64,000 nt of DNA from Symbiodinium kawagutii. Lineage: Eukaryota > Sar > Dinophyceae > Suessiales > Symbiodiniaceae. Within the stretch, counting starts at the first letter, position 1. Each line of letters begins with the position of its first letter. A program made the translations under genes and the position numbers. The notes beneath the pieces are model-generated. The model saw only the letters and a list, made by a program, of their open reading frames with translations, ran no database searches and was not told where the DNA came from. Shown here piece by piece: positions 52,105-62,809 of the stretch. Where the stretch lies: positions 1-64,000 of the forward strand of contig VSDK01010371.1 in NCBI GenBank assembly GCA_009767595.1, in the 5' to 3' direction.

Positions 52105-52774
52105 GTACGAGATTCCTGATTTGAAGTAATTTATATAAGCAAGCCACCTCGGTTTTCCCCGTGGAATTGCGCCAGTTATTTTTTCTCACATTTGTGTTGA
52201 GGCATGTTGTGGCTCCTGGTGCACGTGATTTGGTTTCCATTCGTACGCGAAAAACCCAACAGCAAAAGACAACTAACTATTGTGTTGGCGTGTCACGCAC
52301 AAAGATTGTGGTCGGCGATGCTGGCAAAATCTGTTTACTACTTTTGAGATCTTATGTCACTGCTTGTTTGAGTAAATCATGACTTTTCATGACGCTCACT
52401 GTGATTGTTGAATTGGTTGATGGGAAAACCTACAGCGAAACCTGATGATTGGTAGTGAAGATTTAAAACATTTAAAAAACAACTTATCTCCCAACAATCA
52501 GCCCAGTGACATGAAGGTTTGACTCCTGACCGTCAAGGATCATGCCACCAGCGTGTTCCAAGAAATCCTTTTGCTGACCAATGTCACAGACATCCAGCTA
52601 CCTTCAAACCAGCAGTTGTCCTTCTCTACTTGAGAGGTCCAGATCACCAGCTGTCTAATGGTTGAACTGGGGAGGTGGTTTATCAACAGTTACCACTGCG
52701 GAATTGGTGACCTTTGGTAGCTATCACATAGGGATTGATGGAAAATCAACATGTCAAGGATGCCCTGGGTTCAG
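52105..52774. other. Intron (GT-AG)
   Basis: 670 bp between phase-compatible exons; no feature seen. Confidence 0.5.
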
Positions 52775-52854
52775 GCAAATGGTGCTGGAGCCGCGATTGG
52801 TGCCTCGGAGTCGTGGGAGCGTTGGAGTCAATGCTGGACGAGAGACATGGCAAG
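52775..52854 (+). CDS. Exon of the coiled-coil gene
   Basis: The acceptor CTGGGTTCAG ends at 52774 and the donor is CAAG|GTAGGC. Phase 0 encodes ANGAGAAIGASESWERWSQC then WTRDMA plus two bases. It joins in phase to the exon at 51961. Confidence 0.55.
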
Positions 52855-53099
52855 GTAGGCAGCAACGGTATGGCCGCACTTAAGATATCTTAAGATGTAG
52901 ATGTTCGGGGTAAAAACCCTGAAAGGAAACGATAGAAACAATGAAGTGGACCATATCTTCATCACGACCCAGCCAGCCAACTTTATCATACTGCACTGCT
53001 CAACTGTACCATCCAGCATTGACAAAGCCAACTATATATTATATGAATTCTCAGCTATAGCATGAGCCAACTTCAACCAACTATAGAATGATTGTTCTT

Positions 53100-53130
<31 letters not shown>

Positions 53131-53166
53131 ATCTTCTTCAGAAACGCTCACTATCGCCGTCACCAC

Positions 53167-53219
<53 letters not shown>

Positions 53220-53539
53220 CGATGTGACCAGAAATGACCATCAGCTCTTATCATCTTATCCACACTGATTTTCAATGTTTAGTATTTCATTTTATCTCGA
53301 TGGGCCATGTTGATTGACCAAGCTTACGAGTTGATAATTGATGACTGAAGGTCTGGTTAACCCACCTAATCAACCAACCTTTACCCAACCTATACCCAAC
53401 CTTGAACCCTTCAACCAACCAACAAACCAGTCATCAAGCCAGCCATAACCAACCTTTAACCAACCTTTACAGTACCCAACCATCAAACCAACCCACCAAC
53501 CAGCCATAGCCCACCCAAGCAACCGGTTGTTCTTCACAG
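52855..53539. other. Intron-like with CAT microsatellites
   Basis: ATC/CAT runs at about 53100-53120 and 53160-53218, and a CCAACCTTTACCCAACC low-complexity tract from 53360 to 53520. A 69-codon minus frame of Met runs is a microsatellite translation. Confidence 0.7.
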
Positions 53540-53678
53540 CTGCCAGCGCTGAGGCCCAGCTGGATGCCACCGAAAAACAGCTCCGGCGGCAGCTGAAGCA
53601 GCTGAAGCGCAAGCTTCGTCGCGACAGTCGCCGCGACTCGGAGGAGGCAGGGCATGGCAGCGGCACCGGGCCGCGGCG
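53540..53678 (+). CDS. Exon: basic coiled coil
   Basis: The acceptor GTTCTTCACAG ends at 53539. The frame reads AASAEAQLDATEKQLRRQLK, then QLKRKLRRDSRRDSEEAGHG, then SGTGPR, with a possible donor GGCG|GTGGCT. It is a clear Lys/Arg/Gln heptad-type helix. Confidence 0.6.
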
Positions 53679-54280
53679 GTGGCTCCAGAGTTCGACCCAG
53701 GGATCCCTGGGTTTCCAGATGTTGCCCTTGAGATTGTTGGATGTGGTTGGTTATAAGTTGGGACTTTTTCATGTTTGACCTATCCATAGGGAATATTTCG
53801 ATGGTTGATCGCAGGGAACAAGTTCACCAACAATCAGGCTTAAACAGCTAGTAGTCATGGTGGTTTCTTCAAGCTGCAGCCCGAAAAGGGGTGGTTTATG
53901 ATTATAAATGATTCATGGAGGGTGGTTCAGAGGGCATCCTTATTTGAAGAAACACCCATATTCGTGCTGGTAACAGCAAGAGAAACACACATGTCAGAAT
54001 TCCTAGAAGACATACCTCCTCTTGGATGCCTGGAACTGACCGTCCAAATCAAAAGGACTTCAGACTGTATGGATCTGAATGGAATGCTTGAATTCGATAG
54101 CCTCCGAATTGAAACAATTTGGTGCTTTCTTAAAATGGGGGCAGTCAAGTTAGCATTCCCAAATCCACCAATATCATTCCCTAATCCTCCAATACTATGA
54201 AATCATATGAAATCTATGAATCATTGTTATATAGTCATAATGATCATAAGCCAACCATTTTCCCGGCTCCTTATTTGGAG

Positions 54281-54389
54281 ACCCAAGCCGGGGCCTTCCC
54301 GGCTTGGCTGCGACTGGGTGGGCACCGCAGCGCCGCACAGGTGGCTGCGCTGACGGACGGCCCCAAAACAGATGCTACGTCGCTTGGAG
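54281..54389 (+). CDS. Exon candidate, Ala/Gly-rich
   Basis: It lies between TATTTGGAG and the donor TGGAG|GTGTTA. The frame reads TQAGAFPAWLRLGGHRSAAQ then VAALTDGPKTDATSLG. GC-rich and exon-like. Confidence 0.5.
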
Positions 54390-54670
54390 GTGTTAAGTAG
54401 TCGAGAAGTTCGAAGGTTTGAGGCAAAAAGCTGGGAGTGTGTCAAGGGTAAATGCCCTCCATGATGTCAAATCCTGTGAACAACTGAAGAATGATGGTTC
54501 ATTACATGGTTGGTTGACAATATGCGAACTATTCTGGCTCATGATGGTGTAAAACATGCGTTCACTATGCAAGGTTGATGCTGGTTAATGAATGATCGGC
54601 AAACACGGTTGCTGGTGAGGATTCGCATTGAATTTTGACCGCCCGGGTGCTTGGCCGGATTTTTTTCGAG

Positions 54671-54747
54671 GCTTCCAGGGCAGTCCGAAGCTACAGAGAC
54701 TGAGGATGAAAGTCACTTGGAGGAAATCATCGAATTCAAGATGCATG
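54671..54747 (+). CDS. Exon candidate, acidic
   Basis: The acceptor TTTTTTCGAG ends at 54670 and the donor is GCATG|GTGATG. The frame reads LPGQSEATETEDESHLEEII then EFKMH. A TIR-like element begins about 20 bp past the donor. Confidence 0.45.
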
Positions 54748-54767
54748 GTGATGTGAGTGACAGCTAT

Positions 54768-54866
54768 TGGCTGGGTAATGGTTTCAAGCCTTTTTTATTT
54801 GCCCTAGTATTGCCAAATGGTTTGTTAGTAGGTATATTTTTGATAGGGTTTGAAACCACCAACCAG
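54768..54866. mobile_element. About 99-bp TIR-like element related to 34137-34234
   Basis: The right end, TTTGAAACCACCAACCAG, is the same as that of the 98-bp insertion at 34137-34234. The left end, GGCTGGGTAATGGTTTCAA, is a weaker inverted match with an indel. Length agrees (about 99 against 98 bp). It lies just inside the intron that begins at 54748. Confidence 0.5.
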
Positions 54867-57292
54867 TTGACTATTAGGATGCTGTCAGGATAGTCACTTT
54901 AGAAAATATGTGCGGTTATCGACTATTAGGAACTTCACCAGGAAGTACCAGGATTGTTTTCAATGTTTCATTTTTTGACATCATCAATCGGCTATATTTG
55001 TTCATGTGACTATCACTATCGCCCTTATTTGTTTAGCAATCATTTGTTTCCAGGGAAGTGGACGGACAGGATGTCTGGTAGAGAACACACTGAAGGCAAA
55101 TCATAGCAATGGGCCTGAACTTATACAGAAGGGGCCCCGGTAGTACGCTTTTTTGTGCATTTTACTTCGATATTTGCTCATTGAATAATTGATCATGTGC
55201 ATATTTGATCATTGATATTTCATCTTTCTGTATCCACAACTTTGTGGGCCTTTGCCAATCTACTACAATCTGAAAGAAACCAAAGAAACCAAGAAAACCA
55301 AGAAAACCAAAAAAAACAAGAAAACAAAAAAAAAAACAAGACTATTGACCCAAGACCCTGTACTACCCATTGGCTTGTTTTTTTTTTGGTTTTTCCAAAG
55401 TTTTTGCTACTTTTCTAAAACTACCAAAAAAAACCTCGAGAAAATCAACAAAAATACCAACCTTATGCCCCAGGCACTCTGGCACTCTACCTGGAGTTTT
55501 TGGCCTCTACCAATCTACTACAACCTGAAAGAAACCAAGAAAACCAAGAAAACCCAAAAAAACAAGAAAACCAAAAAAACAAAAAAAACAAGACTATGGA
55601 CCCAAGACCCTGTACTACCTACTTTTTTTTTTGTTTTTTTTGTCTTTTTGTTTTTTTTGTTTTCTCAAAGTTTTTGCTACTTTTCTTAAACTACCAAAAA
55701 AATCGAATCGTAGTAATTCAATTCAATATTGATGACTTATATTCGTATTTTGATTTATTGCGGGCGAAACATTAATATTACAGGAATAGTTCTTCGAAAC
55801 AAATGAGGAGAACATTTGTAAGTAAAAAATATGGTGTTGACAATATTGCTGCAGAACATTTTTGATTGGATATAATATATTCTGATTGGAAAAAATGATT
55901 TTGATATTATATTAAGAACAAATCTTAATTCATAGTGGATGATGGCTGCATTACCCAAAATACTTGACACCTTTGTTTTGGAGTATAATCTATTTTCTTG
56001 CAGGAATGCTAAATACCAATTACACATTGCCTTGCGGATTTCACAAGCACGGTAATCATATCTTATAACTTCAGTTATATTGCAACAATGAAAAACAATT
56101 GCTTTGAAATATATATAGCATATCTCTTGAGATAAGCATGGTATACTACTTACACATTGCATATTTTGCTAGCACACTCTATTCAACCATGTTCTATTAA
56201 AGGCAACAGCAACAATTAAATTATGCATCGATTGCAGTACATGTTTGCCAAGATTGTTGTGACGATATGCTGCAGGTTACATTGAGATTTTCCTTATTTT
56301 GGGTTTGAATAGGACAAGCAACAGCAAGTAATATGTTTTGTTCTAGACAGGAGGATATATATTTAAGAAACATTTTGCAAGTATTTAAATACAAAAACTA
56401 CATATGATTTTTAATTGCAAAGAATATTGCAATACCCTATAGATATTAAGTTACTACATCCTATGATTAAGAACAAACACCACTTTAAAATTCACAAAAT
56501 GTTTTCCCATGATTTCAGAACAACATTACCTCCTTACAGTTACAAACAAGCATATTGGCTTAGCGGCATGTGTCAACTGACACTTAGATAAAGATAGCAA
56601 GCTTTACAACATAGTAAAACCAATCAAGTGAATTCCATTGTAGTGACTTCATGGTACAGTTAATGATGTTTCTATAAATCTTCACATTTCAGTTCACTTC
56701 AATGACATTTTGGGGTTTTGAGGCAAACCTGGAGTAGAGTAAATCACCAAAAAAGTGTACTACCACAGTCCCCTGTTCTCAACTTATACTACTGCGCACA
56801 GTGGTTTGTATATGCGTGCATCTAGAATTTTACCAGCACGTGTATACTTTTTATGTTAACTTTATGTTCGTTTTTACCTCCATTAGTTGTAACTTGCCAA
56901 GATGTAGTTGGCTTTGCTGAATTCCTCGAAAATGCGATGGAAAACCGACGGTAGTTTTGAAGTCCCGCCGCGATCCTTACTCTTTGCCACATGGACACAA
57001 CAATAAGTGCAATGAACAAACCACTTTTACTGTTCATCAAAGCATTTCTGACGGTATTCTCATCCTCCTTTGGTGTATCCACATTGGTTATATGCATTTG
57101 GTTGCATTTTCTGTTTTGATGCTTGCTGCTACAGGATCGTTGTCGCGGTGTGATCATGTTCGCAAACATGGGTTTGTCGATCAATGATGTATCCCTACGG
57201 CACATTGATTTCCTTATTGACACCGGACATTGAGATTCATTTGGTACTCGGCCATGGTGTACCACTGTGGCCATGCATGTTCCCACGTTCAG
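54867..57292. other. Non-coding; hairpin repeats and AT-rich stretch
   Basis: Contains the duplicated oligo-A/oligo-T segments (55247-55702) and an AT-rich region to about 56820. Minus-strand frames at 55755-56162 and 56822-57373 are long for the base composition but carry no recognisable motif. Confidence 0.5.
55247..55702. repeat. Direct repeat of an A-rich/T-rich hairpin unit
   Basis: Two copies (about 55247-55430 and 55500-55702) each read CCAATCTACTACAA.CTGAAAG, an oligo-A/CCAAGAAAACC tract, GACCCAAGACCCTGTACTAC, an oligo-T tract, then TTTTTGCTACTTTTCT.AAAC. Within each copy the A-rich and T-rich tracts can pair around the GACCCAAGACCCTGTACTAC loop. Confidence 0.8.
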
Positions 57293-57395
57293 GTGCCGCC
57301 ACCCTGCGCGCGGTGGACCGCTCAGCGGCAGAGTCTTTGGCACACCACGCTTTTCAGCCGACACAGCCAACACAGCAACCAGCGGAAGGCAACCG
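57293..57395 (+). CDS. Exon candidate, Gln/Pro-rich end
   Basis: The acceptor CCCACGTTCAG ends at 57292. The frame reads AATLRAVDRSAAESLAHHAF then QPTQPTQQPAEGN, with a possible donor AACCG|GTGGAG; otherwise it stays open to a stop at 57438. Confidence 0.5.
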
Positions 57396-60300
57396 GTGGA
57401 GATGGATTTTGTTCAGGCCGACGAAGGAAAGGAATTGACTATATAATTAGTTATTATTGTTTGAAGGTCAATTTTTACAGACCATTGAATTGATATTGTA
57501 TGATTGTCGATGTTGGTAAGGCGAATGATGGCGAGGAGCAACCTTGGTCTAGGGAATGATCATGGGCGATGGTTAACCATCTGGTAGGGATGGCAGCATG
57601 GAGAAAAGAAACTCCCTTGGATGAACTCCCCTTGAGGGAGTCTACACGACCCGCCATAAAGCAAAGAGTTACCGTGACTCACATACGTTGGTTGGCGGAT
57701 AGTTAGGTTTGTAATCATGTATTGTCAACCATCCATTCCTGTATTAACCATCTACTGTTACTATCCATCAGAGACCATCCAGACGGAATGCGCTAGCTTG
57801 TAGATATGTGTTTAATAGCGGGGCCAGTTGTTTTGAGATTGGCTAACCAAAAGCAGTTCCATGGGTCCTGGGGCCGTGCGTTTTTGTTGCAGCACTGCCT
57901 AGCTTCCCAAGCCAGTGGTCTGCGCTGAGAACCAGCTGGAAATCCTTTTCTCTTGTTGTTCATACAGGGGGTCCATGCACATATGCATGTACCTCCGTTT
58001 GGGGATGTGTGTTTCGTTTAGCTGTCGATGACAGTTTCAGATTTGGAGTTCCCTTTGCGACTTGGGAACTCCAGATGGGTGAGAAGTGAGAAGGGTTCAA
58101 CAGATCTCGTGTCTTGCGTTAGTTCGTAGTCTTGTGCTCATTGAACAGGTTGGGTTTTAACACCGTTATCCAAACATTCAAATGTCTTCGAAGGGTTTGT
58201 GATTGCAGTTGTGGGAGCATGGGGCTTTGATGGTTTGTCTTGGGAAAGCTTTGATGCAATCTTTGGTTTGCAAGCCGTGCAAGCCTCCGAACATTCGTAA
58301 AGTCGTGCTTTTTGGCAACCTATGGGAGGCACAGAGGCTGCAGGAGAAGAGCCATCCAGAAGCTTGTCACAGCAGGGGCGGGAACCATGAACAGTGGTGT
58401 GCTTCAGTATTGCTGTAGGTTGCTCTCATTGATTATACTTGATCCATCTTGGTCCTAGTTGCAAAGTACAGTAGAATATATAAATGCTTGATGGTATAAT
58501 TGTGGTATGTTGGACTGAAGTTTGTTTGGGCTGGAACCTATTTAATGCTAAGTGGGACAGGCTATCGGTCTAAACTTTATGTAAACCACAGGCCTCCGCA
58601 TAGCCGATTGTTATTTAGCCTCCCTGCATAGCATAATTCATTGAACGAAAGGAGAGATGGTAGGCTTTGCCTGTTTGCACAGCCGCACGTTCCTAACGTA
58701 TGAGGTTCTTTCAAAATTTTATATGTGATGGACATCACTGGGAGTATAAGCGGGGGATCCTTACCAAGGTCCATGAACGCCAATGTGGGCAACCAGTCGT
58801 CATCAGGATAGCCTGGAGGGTTTGCACTTGCCGAACTACTGAGGTGCAACAACCAACAAGGAACAGGTTGCACAGACTCTTGCCCAGTATGTGACCAACG
58901 ACAAGTCTGGCGATGCCACAGGCCGCTCGAACTGCTTGATTTCGGCAGTAGTGAGGCCATTCAATGATGGTTGTATGGGCTGATGGCCACTGAACTCCTG
59001 ATGAAAAACTTCTCCAACGGCTGCTATCGTTCTGCCGCAGTGGAGACTCTCCGATGAAGGGATGGTGACTTACATCATGTGCAAGTGCTCCGATCTGTTT
59101 TTGTTCTGTCATGGCTTTCTTACGATTGAACCCTGCAATGCCGATGATGGCATCCAAATGGAAGCTGCAGGCAGCCATGCACCATGGGAGAAATCATTTC
59201 TAGAGCCAGTGTTGGTTTCCATGTGAAATGTGATTTAGGCAGCATGCCAAAAGGGCAACCCCCTGCGATTGCTAATCATCATTGCTAAACAGATCTACCC
59301 AGCTCTGAAGAACCGATCTTGGCGCAACATTTCAGAGATCACTACGCATCAATGTTTCCGTCTTTGGAAAGTTGGGTGCATGCACAAGCTTGGTGGTTTG
59401 TAGGTGGTTTTTGGGGGGTTCTTCGGTTATCATGAAAGTGATGAGTAGAGATACCTCCAATGTTTCATCACATTTGTGCATTTATAGGTGGTTCTTTCCA
59501 CTATTTCTGCAGTTTCTATGCTTCTTTCCCTTCCCTTCGCTTCCCTTCGCTTCCCTTCGCTTCCCTTCGCTTCCCTTCGCTTCCCTTCGTTTCCCTTCCT
59601 TCCTCCTTTTGCTATTTTTCCTTCCTTCTTTCCTTCCTTCCTTCCTTCCTTCCTTCCTTCCTTCCTTCCGGCTTTCGCTTTCTCTCCCCCTCATGTCTTG
59701 TATCTTGCTGTGTTGGTTATTTTTTCCTCCCCCTATGTTTTTCTCTTTTTTCCCGCTTCCACGTATAATATTGCTCTGCGCGTAGCTTGACATCACTTTT
59801 GCACAAGCGAAATGAGGCATGACGCCTTCTCCCAAGGAGAAAGGTGGAAAGGTGGAGGTCCGAAGTGGGCTACTGGTGATCGGGATGGTTGGATTGACAA
59901 TCGCTACCTCGGAATGCTTCATTTTGGTATGAAATGTGTGGAGCCTGCATATATCCGTCCGTCATGTTTACATTTCCCTTTTGAGATCATTGTAGCCGTG
60001 AAATAGTTCTTTATGGACCTCCATCCTTGATAGGTATTTTCGGGATTCCAATTTTGTACATCCTTGTTTTGATAATTAGCAGGAGCAGTGACTGGCACAT
60101 CCCAGCCATAGTGTCTCCATCATGAAATGGAAAAATGCAAAACATAGAGAGATATATCATCAGCTATTCTGAAGCTACATCAATCGTTGCTATCACCAAC
60201 CAGGACCTTTGCTGTTGCCAGCCATGAGTATCTACCAGCAGCCAGTTGGTCTCTCGCTGACTCAGGGCATCAGCATGGAGGTTGAGGAAGATTTTGGCCG

Positions 60301-61094
60301 TGAGCCGGCCCGGGTAGATGAAAGCAGGATGGTGGGTGTGGCTGCATAACGAAAGGAGTCACCGACGCAGCCGACGTTGCAGGGGGTGGTGGTTGGAGAG
60401 TTGAAGGGTTGGTATTCTTCTCATACAGAGGGGCCCTTGATATATAATCGAAAGACGTTGACTGAACATGCAGAATTCTGGAAAAATCCTGACAATTGTT
60501 TGCGGTCATTTTTCCTTGAATCCAGGAGCCACGAAGCCATGTGAAATTGAAACATTGCCAACACATGCCGGATCCCGGCTTCACCGGATGCAGACCAAAT
60601 TAGCGATATCATGCAATATCAAAAAATCCGATTCCTGTGGAGCGAGAAAATCATCCAGGCTTATATGTTTTTGTTTTGATTCGGTTTTCTTCGTTTCGAT
60701 CCCTTGTCAATTCAGGCAGTTATATTGGATTTGCAGCTATTTGTGGAAGAATATTTGGTATCTTGTGAGATTAGATTGCTGTCTGTATTGTGTTGGCAAT
60801 GGCGGAAAGGGGTCGTCAGTGCCTATGTGTGCATGTGTAGGTGCCTGTACGTTCAAAAGATAATTTGTGGGAGTGACGTGGAAGTGCCAACACAAGGCAT
60901 GCATAGGACATACAAAATGCATAAGTCAACGAGGTATAGATCAACATTATCCAACATTGATTTGCATATGCATTCCTTACAGCACATAGACATTTGCAAT
61001 GGAATGCGTAGGTACCTTCGTGAATTAGGCCTCTCCATAGCCAACGGCGGTGGTTTTCCGACTGCCACGATTGTAAATGATGGAGCGAAGTGAT
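57396..61094. other. No confident gene
   Basis: Open stretches include 58203-58418 (+, ending NLWEAQRLQEKSHPEACHSR and a TAG) and two overlapping minus frames at 58577-59178. One of these reads DAIIGIAGFNRKKAMTEQKQ, which I do not recognise. A pyrimidine-rich tandem lies at 59519-59670. The rest is short frames only. Confidence 0.4.
59519..59670. repeat. Pyrimidine-tract tandem repeats
   Basis: CTTCCCTTCG 10-mers are followed by (TTCC)n. The strand bias produces open frames of Ser/Pro/Phe or Lys/Glu/Gly-Arg repeats on the two strands. Confidence 0.95.
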
Positions 61095-61835
61095 GGGTAG
61101 AAAAGATGGATCTCCGGGGTGAAGAATAGATCATGAATCACCGTGTCGGACACTTAAATGGTGCCTGTTCAGGCCATTTTCTGTGGATCATGTGGGTGCA
61201 AAATCAATCTATGCACTGGTGGATTCCATGTACCTCCCTCCGACAAAACCTCAAAGCTGTCGGAGGTTTGTCGCCATGTATCATCGTTGATCGGAAGAAA
61301 TGATGGGAAACACCAAAAAGTGCAAGGAGGCAGATATGCGCAACGCCAACTGGTGCGGATGCCCCTTTCAAATACTTTCAGAGTTGATGAAAAATACATG
61401 CAGAGGATGTGATACACCCCAACTCCATTTTTGCATGTCTTTGCTGCCGGCAACTACGTTCAAAATGACCCACATGTGGTCTAGGACGGCTGATGGCAGT
61501 CATGCCCGCCAGAGAGGAAGGGCTAACATCCCATACACATGGGTTATTTGGATCTTGCATTTTCAAGAAAACTACATTTCAAAGATTCAAAAGCTGAACT
61601 GTCTCCCGCTTGGTTTTCTTGGTTCCGGGACGCGTCGTTGACAAGGCTGGTTCTCGGGTCATGGGCCACTGATATTGGAATCGCATGCCAGACCTTCAGA
61701 ATTGTGATGGTGGAGTAGGCATTGGGTTTGGACTGGCACACTGGCACACACGTACACAGGGATTCCAATCCTAAGCCTCAAGACCATCGTGTGAAAGCCA
61801 GATGTCGAACAAAGAGAGGCTGATTTGGAGGGGAA
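61095..61835. repeat. Segmental duplication, left arm (copy 2)
   Basis: Matches 28745-29475. Lacks about 40 bp present in copy 1 after GGTGCCTGT. It is followed directly by the right arm, so 4.3 kb of copy 1 is missing. Confidence 0.9.
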
Positions 61836-61841
61836 TATCCT

Positions 61842-61883
61842 CTGGTGTTTAACATCGCCATCAAGCAAGACAGCACTCCATGA
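61842..61883 (+). pseudogene. 3' remnant of the EF-hand phosphoesterase
   Basis: The last 13 codons and stop of the gene at 33.8 kb are retained (LVFNIAIKQDSTP and TGA, with one D to N change). The rest of the gene is absent, so this is a deletion relic. Confidence 0.85.
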
Positions 61884-62809
61884 GTTGGCTGTGGTGCATG
61901 GTTTCACCAGTTTCCAGGATCCCAAAAATGTTTGCATTTCTTGTGCCGGCTGTCAGCTCGAGTCGAAGGCTAGCAGCTTCAATCTCCTCCACCAGTTGTC
62001 CAATTGACATATTACCATCACAAGCAAGTTCCATGAAGTTCCTTCCATCAGCATCTTTCAGCAAGTGCATGACTTCGTTTGCAGTTTTTTCAACAAACGA
62101 TCAGCATCCACAGGAATTATATCAAGGTCGTTGACGCTTTGAGAAATAGTTGAGCATTAATGAGCATTAAATGATGAATATGTTGAAGCTTTATGAAGCT
62201 TCAACCTAAACATACCTAAACCTATGCACAATATAGTAACATAATATATTTTGTAAGTTCAAAGGCAGATCCGTTGCCTTGTTTCTGGTGAGCTGAGCCG
62301 CCACGGGCCGCGGCGCACTGCCGGCACATGGAGACGGACTGGCGCGCGTTTGTTGCGGGGCAGCGGTGAATGAGACCATGGACGAGGGCCACCAAAGGGG
62401 TATGTACATGAATGTACCAAGATAATTATGGCACGCCCAAAAAGTGGTTTCCCAATAAAATGACCAGTTTTGGTTGGTTAATTATTGGTTACCCTATCTT
62501 GGCGCAAAACCGATTAGTGGTCAACGATGCTTAGCAATGACTGGTCATAGGATGTCATAGGCGTTTATAGATTGTGATGCTGTGATCAGATTTCTTTGGT
62601 CATAGTGATTGATTGCCATTGATTGCCATTGAGTTTCACTAGAGTGTTGCAATTGTCATTGGATATTGGAGTGTACTGTTTCGTCGCCAATACCGTATGT
62701 GTTGAAAACCAGTCATTTTGTTAATCAAATAGCCATACTTTGTACTCAAAAGCATTCTCGCTCAAGCCAAACTTTCGTTGCTCGACAACGCGCAGTTCCC
62801 AAATCCCTA

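Noticed and set aside
58577..59178. Two overlapping minus-strand ORFs (127 and 147 codons)
   Set aside because: They overlap each other in different frames, have no recognised domain and no splice context; kept only as a note in the intergenic entry.
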